From: Acidobacteriota bacterium
Lineage (GTDB): Bacteria; Acidobacteriota; Thermoanaerobaculia; Thermoanaerobaculales; Thermoanaerobaculaceae
Reading direction: 5' to 3'
DNA: 5,902 bases
NCBI GenBank assembly: GCA_021782525.1
Contig: JAJXUY010000118.1
Coordinates: 1 to 5,902, forward strand
Positions 1 through 5,902 of the stretch are shown piece by piece. A program made the translations under genes and the position numbers. Every line of letters begins with the position of its first letter. Position 1 is the stretch's first letter. Below the pieces are notes generated by a model that ran no database searches, was not told the DNA's origin, and saw only the letters and a list, made by a program, of their open reading frames with translations.

Positions 1-492
1 CAGGTTGGGGTCGTGCCCGACCGCTTCCTTGAACTTCGCCGCGGCCGCCGCATTGTCGTTGGCCCGCGAGGCCTTGACGCCGGCGTTGTACGCGAGGATC
101 GCATCCTGCGAGGTCGAGGCCGCGGGCATGGCGCCGGGCATGGGCGCCGACTCTCCGGGGTGCATCGTCCACTCGTAGTACTCGCTGTCGTTCGCGCGCC
201 ACTCCTGGTTGACCTCCATCGACTGGAAGCCGGCCTTGTCGAAGCGGTAGTGGTACGTGACGTCGAGGTGGGGAAGGTCGACGGTGAACATCCCCCGCTT
301 GTCGGAGGTCTGGACGTCCTTGAACTTCGGGTGCGACGCCTCGGTGACGGTCACGATCACCCCCGGCAGGCCCTTGCCGTCCGGGCCGAGGATCTTGCCG
401 AGCAGCCTGCCTTCGCCCTCGGCAAAGGTCGCCACGGCGGTGATCCAGATCGGGAAGAGCAGCCACGCCAGCGTGTGCTTTTTCATCGGCAT
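1..492 (-). CDS. Secreted carboxypeptidase-regulatory-like / TPR protein (3' end missing)
   Basis: The reading frame is open for 164 codons from an ATG to the left window edge, so the C-terminus is missing. Residues 1-24 look like a Sec signal peptide: Lys4-Lys5, a hydrophobic stretch (LAWLLFPIWITAVA) and likely cleavage after Thr-Phe-Ala. Residues about 28-110 resemble a carboxypeptidase-regulatory-like beta-sandwich, with the family pattern G-x-I/V-x-G-x-D/G-x-G-LPGV-x-V-T-V, then T-S-D-x-x-G-x-F, then a Tyr-x-Tyr/Phe-x-KAGF strand. A Pro/Ala/Met linker (about 112-127) leads into a helix pair (AYNAGVKASRANDNAAAAAKF) that reads as the first TPR. The architecture suggests an envelope binding or scaffold protein. 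No catalytic motif is visible and no specific function can be given. The start at 492 is favoured over the in-frame ATG two codons later because GAGAGGGG lies 6 nt upstream. It is transcribed divergently from the PEGA-repeat gene. Confidence 0.82.
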   Translation of the reverse strand, partial: MPMKKHTLAWLLFPIWITAVATFAEGEGRLLGKILGPDGKGLPGVIVTVTEASHPKFKDVQTSDKRGMFTVDLPHLDVTYHYRFDKAGFQSMEVNQEWRANDSEYYEWTMHPGESAPMPGAMPAASTSQDAILAYNAGVKASRANDNAAAAAKFKEAVGHDPNL

Positions 493-498
493 TGCGGT

Positions 499-506
499 CC
501 CCTCTC
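499..506 (-). promoter_or_regulatory. Ribosome binding site of the carboxypeptidase-regulatory-like gene
   Basis: On the minus strand GAGAGGGG lies 6 nt upstream of ATG 492 (the GAGG core is 8 nt away) and 12 nt upstream of the second in-frame ATG at 486. The spacing favours the first ATG, giving a Met-Pro-Met-Lys-Lys start. If the second is used, the protein simply loses two residues and keeps its signal peptide. Confidence 0.5.
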
Positions 507-522
507 GTCCGCTTGGAGTTGC

Positions 523-553
523 GTCGCCGCCGCTGCGGCCGGCGACCGTCGCC
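523..553 (-). repeat. Competing GC-rich hairpin arms in the leader of the minus-strand gene
   Basis: GTCGCC at 523-528 can pair with GGCGAC at 541-546, extended inward by a GC stem with a single-base bulge and a tight loop. The same GGCGAC can alternatively pair with GTCGCC at 548-553. The element lies between the predicted promoter and the start of the minus-strand gene, so in the transcript it forms part of a leader of about 100 nt. Such structures arise easily in sequence this GC-rich, and no regulatory role is shown. Confidence 0.3.
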
Positions 554-603
554 ACGCCTCCCGGCGGCCGCTCGCTGGCCAAACCGGCGCCAACGCGCGC
601 CTG

Positions 604-632
604 AGATTAGCGCACCTCCAGGAGCGTGACAA
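604..632 (-). promoter_or_regulatory. Predicted sigma70-type promoter for the carboxypeptidase-regulatory-like gene
   Basis: Read on the minus strand, TTGTCA (627-632; five of six matches to TTGACA) is followed after exactly 17 bp by TAATCT (604-609; matches the first, second and last positions of TATAAT). The site sits in one of the few AT-richer patches of the intergenic region. Transcription would begin near 597, giving a leader of roughly 105 nt before ATG 492. The -35 and spacing are good and the -10 is mediocre. Promoter consensus for the host is unknown. Confidence 0.45.
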
Positions 633-712
633 GCGTCCGCACCCGGACGCGCTGCCACGCTCGAGGTCGGAAGCCAGGGGCACCCCGCCCGGAGTCGCCT
701 CGTCGCGGTGGA

Positions 713-726
713 CGCCGGCGCCGGCG
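713..726. repeat. 14-bp perfect GC palindrome
   Basis: CGCCGGCGCCGGCG is perfectly self-complementary and lies about 80 bp upstream of the PEGA-repeat gene start. It could be a binding site for a dimeric regulator, but its sequence is built only from G and C and its symmetry may be a by-product of composition. Confidence 0.25.
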
Positions 727-796
727 GGGCTACCGTCGGGAGACCGGCCGAGGAACGCGCCGGACGGAGGTAAACTTGCGCAGGTCACGGTCGCAC

Positions 797-802
797 GGGA
801 GG
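797..802 (+). promoter_or_regulatory. Ribosome binding site of the PEGA-repeat gene
   Basis: GGGAGG is a near-consensus Shine-Dalgarno sequence ending 4 nt before ATG 807. It fixes the start that gives a clean Sec signal peptide. Confidence 0.7.
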
Positions 803-806
803 ACAC

Positions 807-1634
807 ATGAGGTTTCTGCGCTGCTTTCTCCTAGTCTCTCTGCTTCTGAGCGTGCCGGCGGTCTCCTCCGCCGGCGATGTCCAGGTTCTCTGTGAGCCCG
901 GCCTGCGGGTCTACGTCGACGGCAAGGTCGCCGGCACCTCGAGCGCCAAGGAGGATGGCCTCTTCCTCCCCGGCGTGGCCGTCGGCGGGCACGTCATCCG
1001 CGTCGAGAAGGATGGGTTCGCGCCGCAGAGCTTCAAGGTGGAGGTCGAGAAGCTCCCGATCGAGGTGAAGGTCGGGGCGTTCTCCCCGCTGCCGGCCGCA
1101 GCACCGCCGCAGCCGGCGCCCGCCAAGCCCGAGGTGGTGCAGATGGCCGGCCGCCTCACCGTCACGTCGGCCCCGCAGAACTGCACCTTCGAGGTCGACG
1201 GCCAACCCGAGGCCAAGGACGTTCCGGTGCTGCGGATCGACGCCGTGTCGCCCGGCCAGCACACCGTCGCGTTCAGCAAGCCGGGTTTCGAGCGGCTCAC
1301 CGGTGTCGTCAACGTGCCGCCCGGCGGCGAGATCAGCGTGCGCGGCGACCTCCTGGCCGGCAAGCTCGAGACCGTGGCGGTGGGCAAGGGGTCGCTCCGG
1401 GTGTTCTCGACGCCGGAGATCTGCTCGGTGCAGATCCTCGGCAAGACCCACGACAAGACCGCCTCGGTGCTCAACCTCACGCACCTCCCCGCGGGGGAGC
1501 ACCGGATGGTCGTCACCTGGCGGGGCCGGCAGATGGCCTCCGACGTCCTGGTCACCGCCGGCCACAGGACCGTCGTCACCGTGAGCTTCATCAGAGACGA
1601 CGAGCCGTTCGTCGTCTCGTACGAGCCGGAGTGA
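807..1634 (+). CDS. Secreted protein with three PEGA-like repeats
   Basis: This 275-residue protein has a Sec signal peptide (Arg2, Arg5, a Leu/Val-rich core, probable cleavage after Ser-Ser-Ala22) and no lipobox, so a soluble periplasmic or secreted location is expected. The rest is three PEGA-like beta-sandwich repeats at about 25-92, 115-184 and 195-262. Repeats one and two are separated by an Ala/Pro-rich linker (about 94-110). Each repeat has the family layout: a first strand ending near V-D-G, then a hallmark turn such as VGGHVIRVEKDGF, SPGQHTVAFSKPGF or PAGEHRMVVTWRGR. Repeats two and three carry a Cys (126, 206) just before the V-D-G strand, where PEGA repeats usually have a Gly/Ala-type residue, and repeat one has Cys29 nearby. 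PEGA modules are usually thought to bind or scaffold at the cell surface. No enzymatic motif is present and the ligand is unknown. The start is set by a strong Shine-Dalgarno. The transglutaminase-like/TPR gene follows on the same strand. Confidence 0.88.
   Translation: MRFLRCFLLVSLLLSVPAVSSAGDVQVLCEPGLRVYVDGKVAGTSSAKEDGLFLPGVAVGGHVIRVEKDGFAPQSFKVEVEKLPIEVKVGAFSPLPAAAPPQPAPAKPEVVQMAGRLTVTSAPQNCTFEVDGQPEAKDVPVLRIDAVSPGQHTVAFSKPGFERLTGVVNVPPGGEISVRGDLLAGKLETVAVGKGSLRVFSTPEICSVQILGKTHDKTASVLNLTHLPAGEHRMVVTWRGRQMASDVLVTAGHRTVVTVSFIRDDEPFVVSYEPE
1594..1618. repeat. Perfect 10-bp inverted repeat at the 3' end of the PEGA gene
   Basis: GAGACGACGA (1594-1603), a 5-nt spacer GCCGT, and TCGTCGTCTC (1609-1618) form a perfect 10-bp stem. 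It lies inside the coding sequence, 13 nt before the stop codon, and encodes the Arg-Asp-Asp-Glu-Pro-Phe-Val-Val segment. No T-run follows on either strand, so it is not a standard intrinsic terminator. It could act as a 3'-end stabilising hairpin, a Rho-linked pause or an operator for the downstream gene, or be accidental. Confidence 0.45.
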
Positions 1635-1851
1635 CACCTCGGGCGCAGAGTTCGCAGCGGCCGGAGCGGTGGGCGCCACGGCGGACGCGAACCGGGGGAC
1701 CTGGCGTTCGTATCAAACCGTGAAGGGGCGACCCCCGGCGTGCGGCAATTCGGGACGCCGCGGGGCCGTTTCGGTGGGCATGAGCGCTCGCTCGACAGGC
1801 ACCCTGGAGCTGGCGGCTGCGGCGCGGACCGCAAGGAACCTTTCGTGCCAC

Positions 1852-3021
1852 GTGCGGGCGGGCGCGTGGCGTGCCGTCGCCGCCGGCGGCCTGCTGGTCT
1901 GGTCCGCGGGCTGCGCGAGCTTGCCGCGGAGCCTGTACCGCCTGCAGATCACCCCTGACGAGCTGCTGGCGGGGGCGCCGCTGGGCGTCACGGCCGTGCC
2001 CCCGCTGGCGGCCGCCGACCCGGCCGACGTCCTCGCCCTGAGCCCGGCGATGAAGGCGTTCGCCGACGCCCACGTGGAGCGGAAGGACCCCGACAACCTC
2101 AAGCTGAACCAGCTGGTCACCGCGATCATGGGGAAGAGGACGTTCGGCGTGACGTACGACGACAGCACCCGGACGGCCGCGGACACGTTTCTCACCCGGC
2201 GGGGAAACTGCCTGTCGTTTTCCAACATGTTCGTGGCGATGGCACGCTACGTCGGCCTCAACGCCGAGTTCCAGGAGGTCGACATCCCTCCCGACTGGAC
2301 GCTCGACAAGGAGACGTTCGTGCTCAACCGCCACGTCGACGTCTACGTCGACATGGCCCAGCTCGGGTCGTCGGTCGTCGACTTCAACATCGAGGACTTC
2401 AAGACCACCTACCCGATGCGCGTCATCTCCGACGCCCGCGCGCTGGCGCACTTCTACAACAACCTCGGCGTCGCACGGATGCAGGCCGGGGACGTCCCCG
2501 AGGCGCTCTGGTGCTTCCGCACGGCGATCGCGTCGGACCAGGGACGCTTCTCGCCGGCGTGGACCAACCTCGGCACCCTCTACCTGCGCAACGGCCACCC
2601 CGCCCACGCCGAGGCCACGTACCGGCAAGCCCTGGAGGTGAACCGCGACGACCTGGTCGCGATGAGCGACCTGGCCCGGCTCTACGCACGCATCGGCGAC
2701 CTCGACCGCGCCGCCGCCTACCGCAAGCTGGTGTTGCACCATCGCTGGCGCAACCCCTACTACCGCTACGAGCTCGCCCGCCTTGCGTACGCCGGCAAGC
2801 ACTACGACGAGGCGATCGGCCACCTCAAGTACGCAGCACGCCAGCGGCCGAAGGAGGACCGCTTCCCGCACCTGCTGGCGCTCTGCTACCTCGGCGAGGG
2901 GGACGTGGCCGCCGCGCGGCGGTGGCTGGCGCGCGCCGAGGAGCTCGCCGCGACCGACGCCCTCAAGCGCCAGTACGCCGCCGAGATCGCCGCCCTGCCG
3001 GGGAACGGCGATCGCCGCTGA
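1852..3021 (+). CDS. Lipoprotein with transglutaminase-like domain and TPR repeats
   Basis: From the chosen GTG the protein has 389 residues. Residues 1-20 form a lipoprotein signal peptide (two early Arg, a hydrophobic core, Ser-Ala-Gly before lipidated Cys21), so it should be anchored in the envelope. Residues about 77-180 look like a transglutaminase/cysteine-protease-like fold: Cys120 in RRGNCLSFSNMF, then MARYVGL, His161 in NRHVDVYVD and Asp177 in VVDFN, sixteen residues later, a plausible Cys-His-Asp triad. About five TPRs follow: 200-231, 234-266, 267-301, 302-335 and 336-369. The family is known from diderms; a peptide- or protein-processing role on TPR-bound partners is inference. 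The start is uncertain: the frame is open upstream, with GTG 1669 and ATG 1780 also possible. GTG 1852 gives a signal peptide of normal length, but its best Shine-Dalgarno (AAGGA, 1833-1837) is 14 nt away. It follows the PEGA gene by about 0.2 kb and converges on the receptor gene. Confidence 0.87.
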   Translation: MRAGAWRAVAAGGLLVWSAGCASLPRSLYRLQITPDELLAGAPLGVTAVPPLAAADPADVLALSPAMKAFADAHVERKDPDNLKLNQLVTAIMGKRTFGVTYDDSTRTAADTFLTRRGNCLSFSNMFVAMARYVGLNAEFQEVDIPPDWTLDKETFVLNRHVDVYVDMAQLGSSVVDFNIEDFKTTYPMRVISDARALAHFYNNLGVARMQAGDVPEALWCFRTAIASDQGRFSPAWTNLGTLYLRNGHPAHAEATYRQALEVNRDDLVAMSDLARLYARIGDLDRAAAYRKLVLHHRWRNPYYRYELARLAYAGKHYDEAIGHLKYAARQRPKEDRFPHLLALCYLGEGDVAAARRWLARAEELAATDALKRQYAAEIAALPGNGDRR

Positions 3022-3034
3022 AGCCGGACAAGAA

Positions 3035-3058
3035 GAGCGGCCCCCGGAGGGGCCGCTC
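3035..3058. terminator. Intrinsic terminator hairpin between convergent genes
   Basis: GAGCGGCCCC (3035-3044), a CGGA loop and GGGGCCGCTC (3049-3058) form a perfect 10-bp stem in the 60-bp gap between two convergent stop codons. Read on the minus strand, the stem is followed by TTCTTGT, a modest T-rich tail, so it best serves the receptor gene. On the plus strand the tail is only CTGTGG, so termination of the lipoprotein gene there would depend on the stem itself. Confidence 0.75.
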
Positions 3059-3081
3059 CTGTGGTGCGTGTTCCGTGCGGC

Positions 3082-5902
3082 CTAGAACGAGAAGGTGATG
3101 CTGGAGTGGATGTAGCGGCCGTACGGGTCGTACGTGCCGTAGAACCCGGTGCCATAGTCGTTCGGGCTCATCCCGGCGCCGAGCGGGGGCTCCTTGTCCG
3201 CGATGTTGTTGACGCCGAGCGTGAACTGCACATGCTGCTTCAGCTTGAACGCGGCGCCGATGTCGACGTAGTGGTACGCCGGGTAGTGGTAGCTCCCGAC
3301 CGCCTTGTACGCCGGAATGCTGCCCGGATCAGAGAGCGCCGGGTTCGAGCTGGCCGCGTCGACCGTGACCGCGCCGACCATGCGCCAGGCGAGGTTGAAG
3401 TCCCAGTTCCCCGTCTCCCACGAGAAGCGGGCGAGGTGGCGCCACTTGGGGTTGGGCACGCCGCACTGGTTGCCGAAGTACCCGATGCAGTCGTAACTGT
3501 ACAAGCCGGTGTTGATCTCCGACTTGTTCATGTAGGTGCCGATGAGGTTGAAGCCGAGCAGGCTCTTGCCGACCGGCAACGAGTAGTTGAGGGTGACGTC
3601 GACACCCTGGGTATGCAGCTGGCCGATGTTGATGTTGGTGGTGGTCGTGTAGCCCGCCTGCCCCCCCACCGTCAGCCATAGCGTGTACCTGCTCGGATCG
3701 CGGTGAATCAGGGAGCACAGCGCCGGGTTACCGGTTTGGCCGCACTGCTTGAGGATGTCGTCCGCGCCGAGCGCGCCGATCGTGCTCTTGATCTTAATGT
3801 CGTAGTAGTCGAACGAAGCGGTGAACCCCGGGAGCGCCCCAGGCGTCAGCACGATGCCGATTGTGTTGGTATCGGCGATCTCGGGCTTCAGGTTCGGGTT
3901 GCCGCCGGTCAGCGTGTTGTACTGCTGCGCCGGGTTGGCCAGGACCTTGCCGTACCACGCCGCCGGCACGCCCATGAGCGCGCACTGCGCCTGCGTGAAC
4001 GTCGGGGTGGTGCCGGCGCACGGGTCGGTGCTGCCGTTGAGGCTCAGGCCCTGCGGCGTGAACAGCTCCTGCACGTTCGGCGCGCGGGTGGCGCGGTTGT
4101 AGCCGCCGCGCAGCTTGAAGTCCGCGGTCGGGGACCACTCGGCCTCGGCCTTGTAGGTGGAGTAGCCGCCGTTGGTGTTGTAGTCGGAGTAGCGGTAGCC
4201 GAGGTCGAGGACCAGGTTCTTGGCGCCACGGACCCCCTGGACCAACGGGACGCGCAGTTCGGTGAATGCTTCCTTGACCGAGTAGCTGCCGTCCACCGGC
4301 AGCGTCGGGCCGCCCGAGCCCGCGCCGAGAGCCTCCTGGAACGGGTAGTCGGGGTGAACGAACAGGAACTCCTTGCGGTACTCGGCGCCGAGGGCGAACT
4401 GGATCCCCTCGACCGCGCTCGGGATCACCCAGCCGTAGCCCTTGAGGTCGGCGTTGAGTTCGCCGTGGATGAGCTGGGTCTTGGTGCCGGAGTTCAGCAC
4501 CTCGGCGAGTTGCAGGTAGTTGAGGGCCGCCTGCGTCACCCCACCCTTCTTGAAGATATTCCAGGGGACGCAGCCGGCGTTCCCCGAGCGGCACTGCCAG
4601 GTGGCCGGGTTGTTGGGATCACCGGTAACGAACAGGGCGTCCTGGATACGCGTGTAGTTGAGGTCGTTGGCGTACTCCTGCGGCGACTTGACCTCGGCGT
4701 CCATGCCGTAGAAGTCGTACTTCCAGATGCTGTTGATCTCACCCTTGAGGCCGGCGACGAGGCGGTAGTCGGTGTGGGTCATGCGCGAGTCGCGCGGACC
4801 GCCCTCGACGTTGCGCCGAAGAATCAACAGGCCCGCGTCCCCCATGACCCCGTCCGGCCCCATGATGCCCGGGCCGTAGCCGGCGTTGGTGCAGATCTTC
4901 TGGTACTGGTCGGCACTCAGCATCGGGTTGTCGCAGTTGATGTACGACGTGTTGCCGAAGTCGCCCGACGGCGCGATCTGACCGTCGGTGTAGTCGTTCA
5001 TGAGCATGACGGACATGTAGCCCCTGAAGTGGCGGTTCCAGTCGTAGTTGACGAAGCCGCCCGCCGTCCACCTCTGATCCGGGCGGTGTATCCAGTTGTA
5101 GATGGCGTAGTTGAAGACGTCGCCAGCGGTCTTGTTACGGAACGTGTTGCCGGCGCCCGAGGTGTCCAGCGTGTAGGCGCCGCCGTCGTCGGTGTAGAAC
5201 GAGCCGGTCGCCGACGTCCCCGAGCCGCCGCACGCCGGGCCCTTAGTGCTGAGGCCGAGCACCGAGCAGTTGGTGTAGTCGCGCCGGTTCTTCAGCAGGC
5301 CGGCCGTCTTGCGGAAGTCGATGTAGGCGGAGGCGCTGCCCTTGCCGTCGGCGAACTTGCCGCCCATCGCCACGTACGCGTCGAGCGAGCCGCCGTCCCA
5401 GGCCTGGCCGGTCGGGGCTGTGAAGCCCTTCTTCGCGTCCATCGCCTCCCACCTCTTGTTGTCGTTGTTGTGCTCGTAGCCGCCGAAGTTGACGCCTGCG
5501 CGCACACCCTCGAAGTCCTTGTCGAGGATGAAGTTGACCACGCCGGCCACGGCGTCGGCGCCGTACACCGAGGAGGCGCCGCCGGTGAGCACGTCCACGC
5601 GCTTGACGAGGAACGCGGGGATGAAGTTGAGGTCGGGGGCGGTCGCGAACGCGTCGCCCGAGGACATGCGCTTGCCGTCGATCAGCACCAGGGTGCGGAC
5701 CGTGCCGAGGTAGCGCAGGTCGATCGTGGCGGTACCGGACGAGCCGTTCGACACGGTCGAGTTCTGCGCCGCGAAGACCTGCGGCAGCGTCTGCATCAGG
5801 TCCTCGAGTCGGGTCGCGCCGCGGTAGCTCAGGTCTTCCACGTTCATCGTGGTGACCGGGCTCATCGCCTCCAGCGTCGGCCGCGGAATCAGCGACCCGG
5901 TG
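3082..5902 (-). CDS. TonB-dependent outer-membrane receptor (N-terminus missing)
   Basis: The frame is open from the right edge to its stop, giving 939 visible residues. The upstream codons read TGSLIPRPTLEA into the Met at 5865, continuous with a plug domain, so that Met is internal and the signal peptide and TonB box lie outside the window. The plug (visible residues about 1-125) has LIDGKR and VDVLTGGASSVYGADAVAGV, hallmark receptor motifs. The barrel follows with RAPNVQELFTP and NPNLKPE signatures, many aromatic strands, and a C-terminal Phe (ITFSF) as expected for Bam-assembled barrels. It should import a scarce nutrient through the outer membrane using TonB-ExbBD energy. The loop-rich, Cys-paired style resembles the large receptors of Xanthomonas, Caulobacter and Acidobacteria, but the substrate (siderophore, glycan, peptide) cannot be read from the sequence. 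It is intact where visible. A terminator hairpin follows the stop. Confidence 0.95.
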   Translation of the reverse strand, partial: TGSLIPRPTLEAMSPVTTMNVEDLSYRGATRLEDLMQTLPQVFAAQNSTVSNGSSGTATIDLRYLGTVRTLVLIDGKRMSSGDAFATAPDLNFIPAFLVKRVDVLTGGASSVYGADAVAGVVNFILDKDFEGVRAGVNFGGYEHNNDNKRWEAMDAKKGFTAPTGQAWDGGSLDAYVAMGGKFADGKGSASAYIDFRKTAGLLKNRRDYTNCSVLGLSTKGPACGGSGTSATGSFYTDDGGAYTLDTSGAGNTFRNKTAGDVFNYAIYNWIHRPDQRWTAGGFVNYDWNRHFRGYMSVMLMNDYTDGQIAPSGDFGNTSYINCDNPMLSADQYQKICTNAGYGPGIMGPDGVMGDAGLLILRRNVEGGPRDSRMTHTDYRLVAGLKGEINSIWKYDFYGMDAEVKSPQEYANDLNYTRIQDALFVTGDPNNPATWQCRSGNAGCVPWNIFKKGGVTQAALNYLQLAEVLNSGTKTQLIHGELNADLKGYGWVIPSAVEGIQFALGAEYRKEFLFVHPDYPFQEALGAGSGGPTLPVDGSYSVKEAFTELRVPLVQGVRGAKNLVLDLGYRYSDYNTNGGYSTYKAEAEWSPTADFKLRGGYNRATRAPNVQELFTPQGLSLNGSTDPCAGTTPTFTQAQCALMGVPAAWYGKVLANPAQQYNTLTGGNPNLKPEIADTNTIGIVLTPGALPGFTASFDYYDIKIKSTIGALGADDILKQCGQTGNPALCSLIHRDPSRYTLWLTVGGQAGYTTTTNINIGQLHTQGVDVTLNYSLPVGKSLLGFNLIGTYMNKSEINTGLYSYDCIGYFGNQCGVPNPKWRHLARFSWETGNWDFNLAWRMVGAVTVDAASSNPALSDPGSIPAYKAVGSYHYPAYHYVDIGAAFKLKQHVQFTLGVNNIADKEPPLGAGMSPNDYGTGFYGTYDPYGRYIHSSITFSF

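Larger units (their letters stand above)
493..806. other. Divergent intergenic region
   Basis: These 314 bp separate two divergently transcribed genes. I find a good minus-strand sigma70-type promoter, two GC-rich inverted-repeat clusters and the two ribosome binding sites at the ends. For the plus-strand gene, only a weak -10-like TAAACT (771-776) is visible, with no recognisable -35 at the correct distance. Open frames crossing the region in other frames have the arginine/proline-rich composition of GC-rich shadow translation and lack convincing starts, so I call no gene here. No tRNA, small RNA or repeat family was recognised. Confidence 0.6.

Noticed and set aside
771..776. TAAACT as the -10 of a promoter for the PEGA gene
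   Set aside because: Only four of six positions match, and no -35-like hexamer lies 16-18 bp upstream.
13..810. A 265-codon plus-strand open frame spanning the left gene and the intergenic region
   Set aside because: It is antisense to the signal peptide/carboxypeptidase-regulatory-like gene and shows low-complexity Arg/Gly composition with no start signal.
1725..1736. GGGG-CGA-CCCC mini hairpin in the gap between the PEGA and TPR genes as a terminator
   Set aside because: The stem is only 4 bp and is not followed by a T-run.
911..1834. A 307-codon minus-strand open frame over the PEGA gene
   Set aside because: Ser/Pro/Thr/Arg-rich shadow translation with no recognisable domain. The plus strand has a strong Shine-Dalgarno, signal peptide and three repeats.
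1591..2871. A 426-codon open frame on the minus strand, antisense to the TPR lipoprotein gene
   Set aside because: It is rich in Arg, Val, Gly and Asp with no domain or signal peptide. The opposite strand encodes clear TPRs and a transglutaminase-like motif, and long antisense frames are expected at this GC content.
3061..3681. A 206-codon plus-strand open frame antisense to the receptor's 3' end
   Set aside because: Val/Arg/Asp-rich shadow. The receptor frame on the other strand is unambiguous.
3794..4594. A 266-codon minus-strand open frame in another frame of the receptor gene
   Set aside because: Arg/Pro/Gly-rich out-of-frame translation of the receptor, not a separate gene.
5863..5865. 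ATG as the start of the receptor gene
   Set aside because: The codons upstream stay open to the window edge and encode the conserved lead-in to the plug domain (GSLIPRPTLEAMSPV), so the Met is internal.

Overview
The window is GC-rich, strongly G/C-ending in its codons, and carries four genes for envelope or secreted proteins. A TonB-dependent outer-membrane receptor and a lipoprotein make a diderm (Gram-negative) bacterium certain. The mix of a carboxypeptidase-regulatory-like/TPR protein, a PEGA-repeat protein and a large receptor of the Xanthomonas/Caulobacter/Acidobacteria type suggests an acidobacterium or a similar high-GC soil or sediment lineage. That placement is inference. No RNA gene, insertion sequence, phage gene or CRISPR array is visible.

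Layout, left to right. (1) The 5' part of a minus-strand gene (492 to the left edge) encodes a signal peptide, a carboxypeptidase-regulatory-like beta-sandwich and the start of a TPR. (2) A 314-bp divergent intergenic region holds a convincing minus-strand sigma70-type promoter (TTGTCA-17-TAATCT), GC-rich hairpins and the ribosome binding site of the next gene. (3) A plus-strand gene (807-1634) encodes a secreted protein of three PEGA-like repeats. It ends in a perfect 10-bp inverted repeat lying just before the stop codon. (4) After a gap of about 0.2 kb, a plus-strand gene ending at 3021 encodes a lipoprotein that joins a transglutaminase-like Cys-His-Asp domain to about five TPRs. (5) A 60-bp convergent gap contains a terminator hairpin with a 10-bp perfect stem. 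(6) The rest is a minus-strand TonB-dependent receptor (939 residues visible, N-terminus beyond the right edge). All twelve of its cysteines fall into six close pairs.

How the genes might work together: all four products are exported and built from binding or scaffold modules, so the region looks like envelope accessory functions. The receptor is transcribed towards the plus-strand pair and is separated from it by a terminator, so it is probably an independent unit. The PEGA and transglutaminase/TPR genes may be co-transcribed, but the gap and the hairpin at the end of the first leave this open. I see no clear previously undescribed system. The points most worth a second look are the transglutaminase/TPR lipoprotein, the hairpin at the PEGA gene's 3' end, and the cysteine patterns in the PEGA protein and the receptor.
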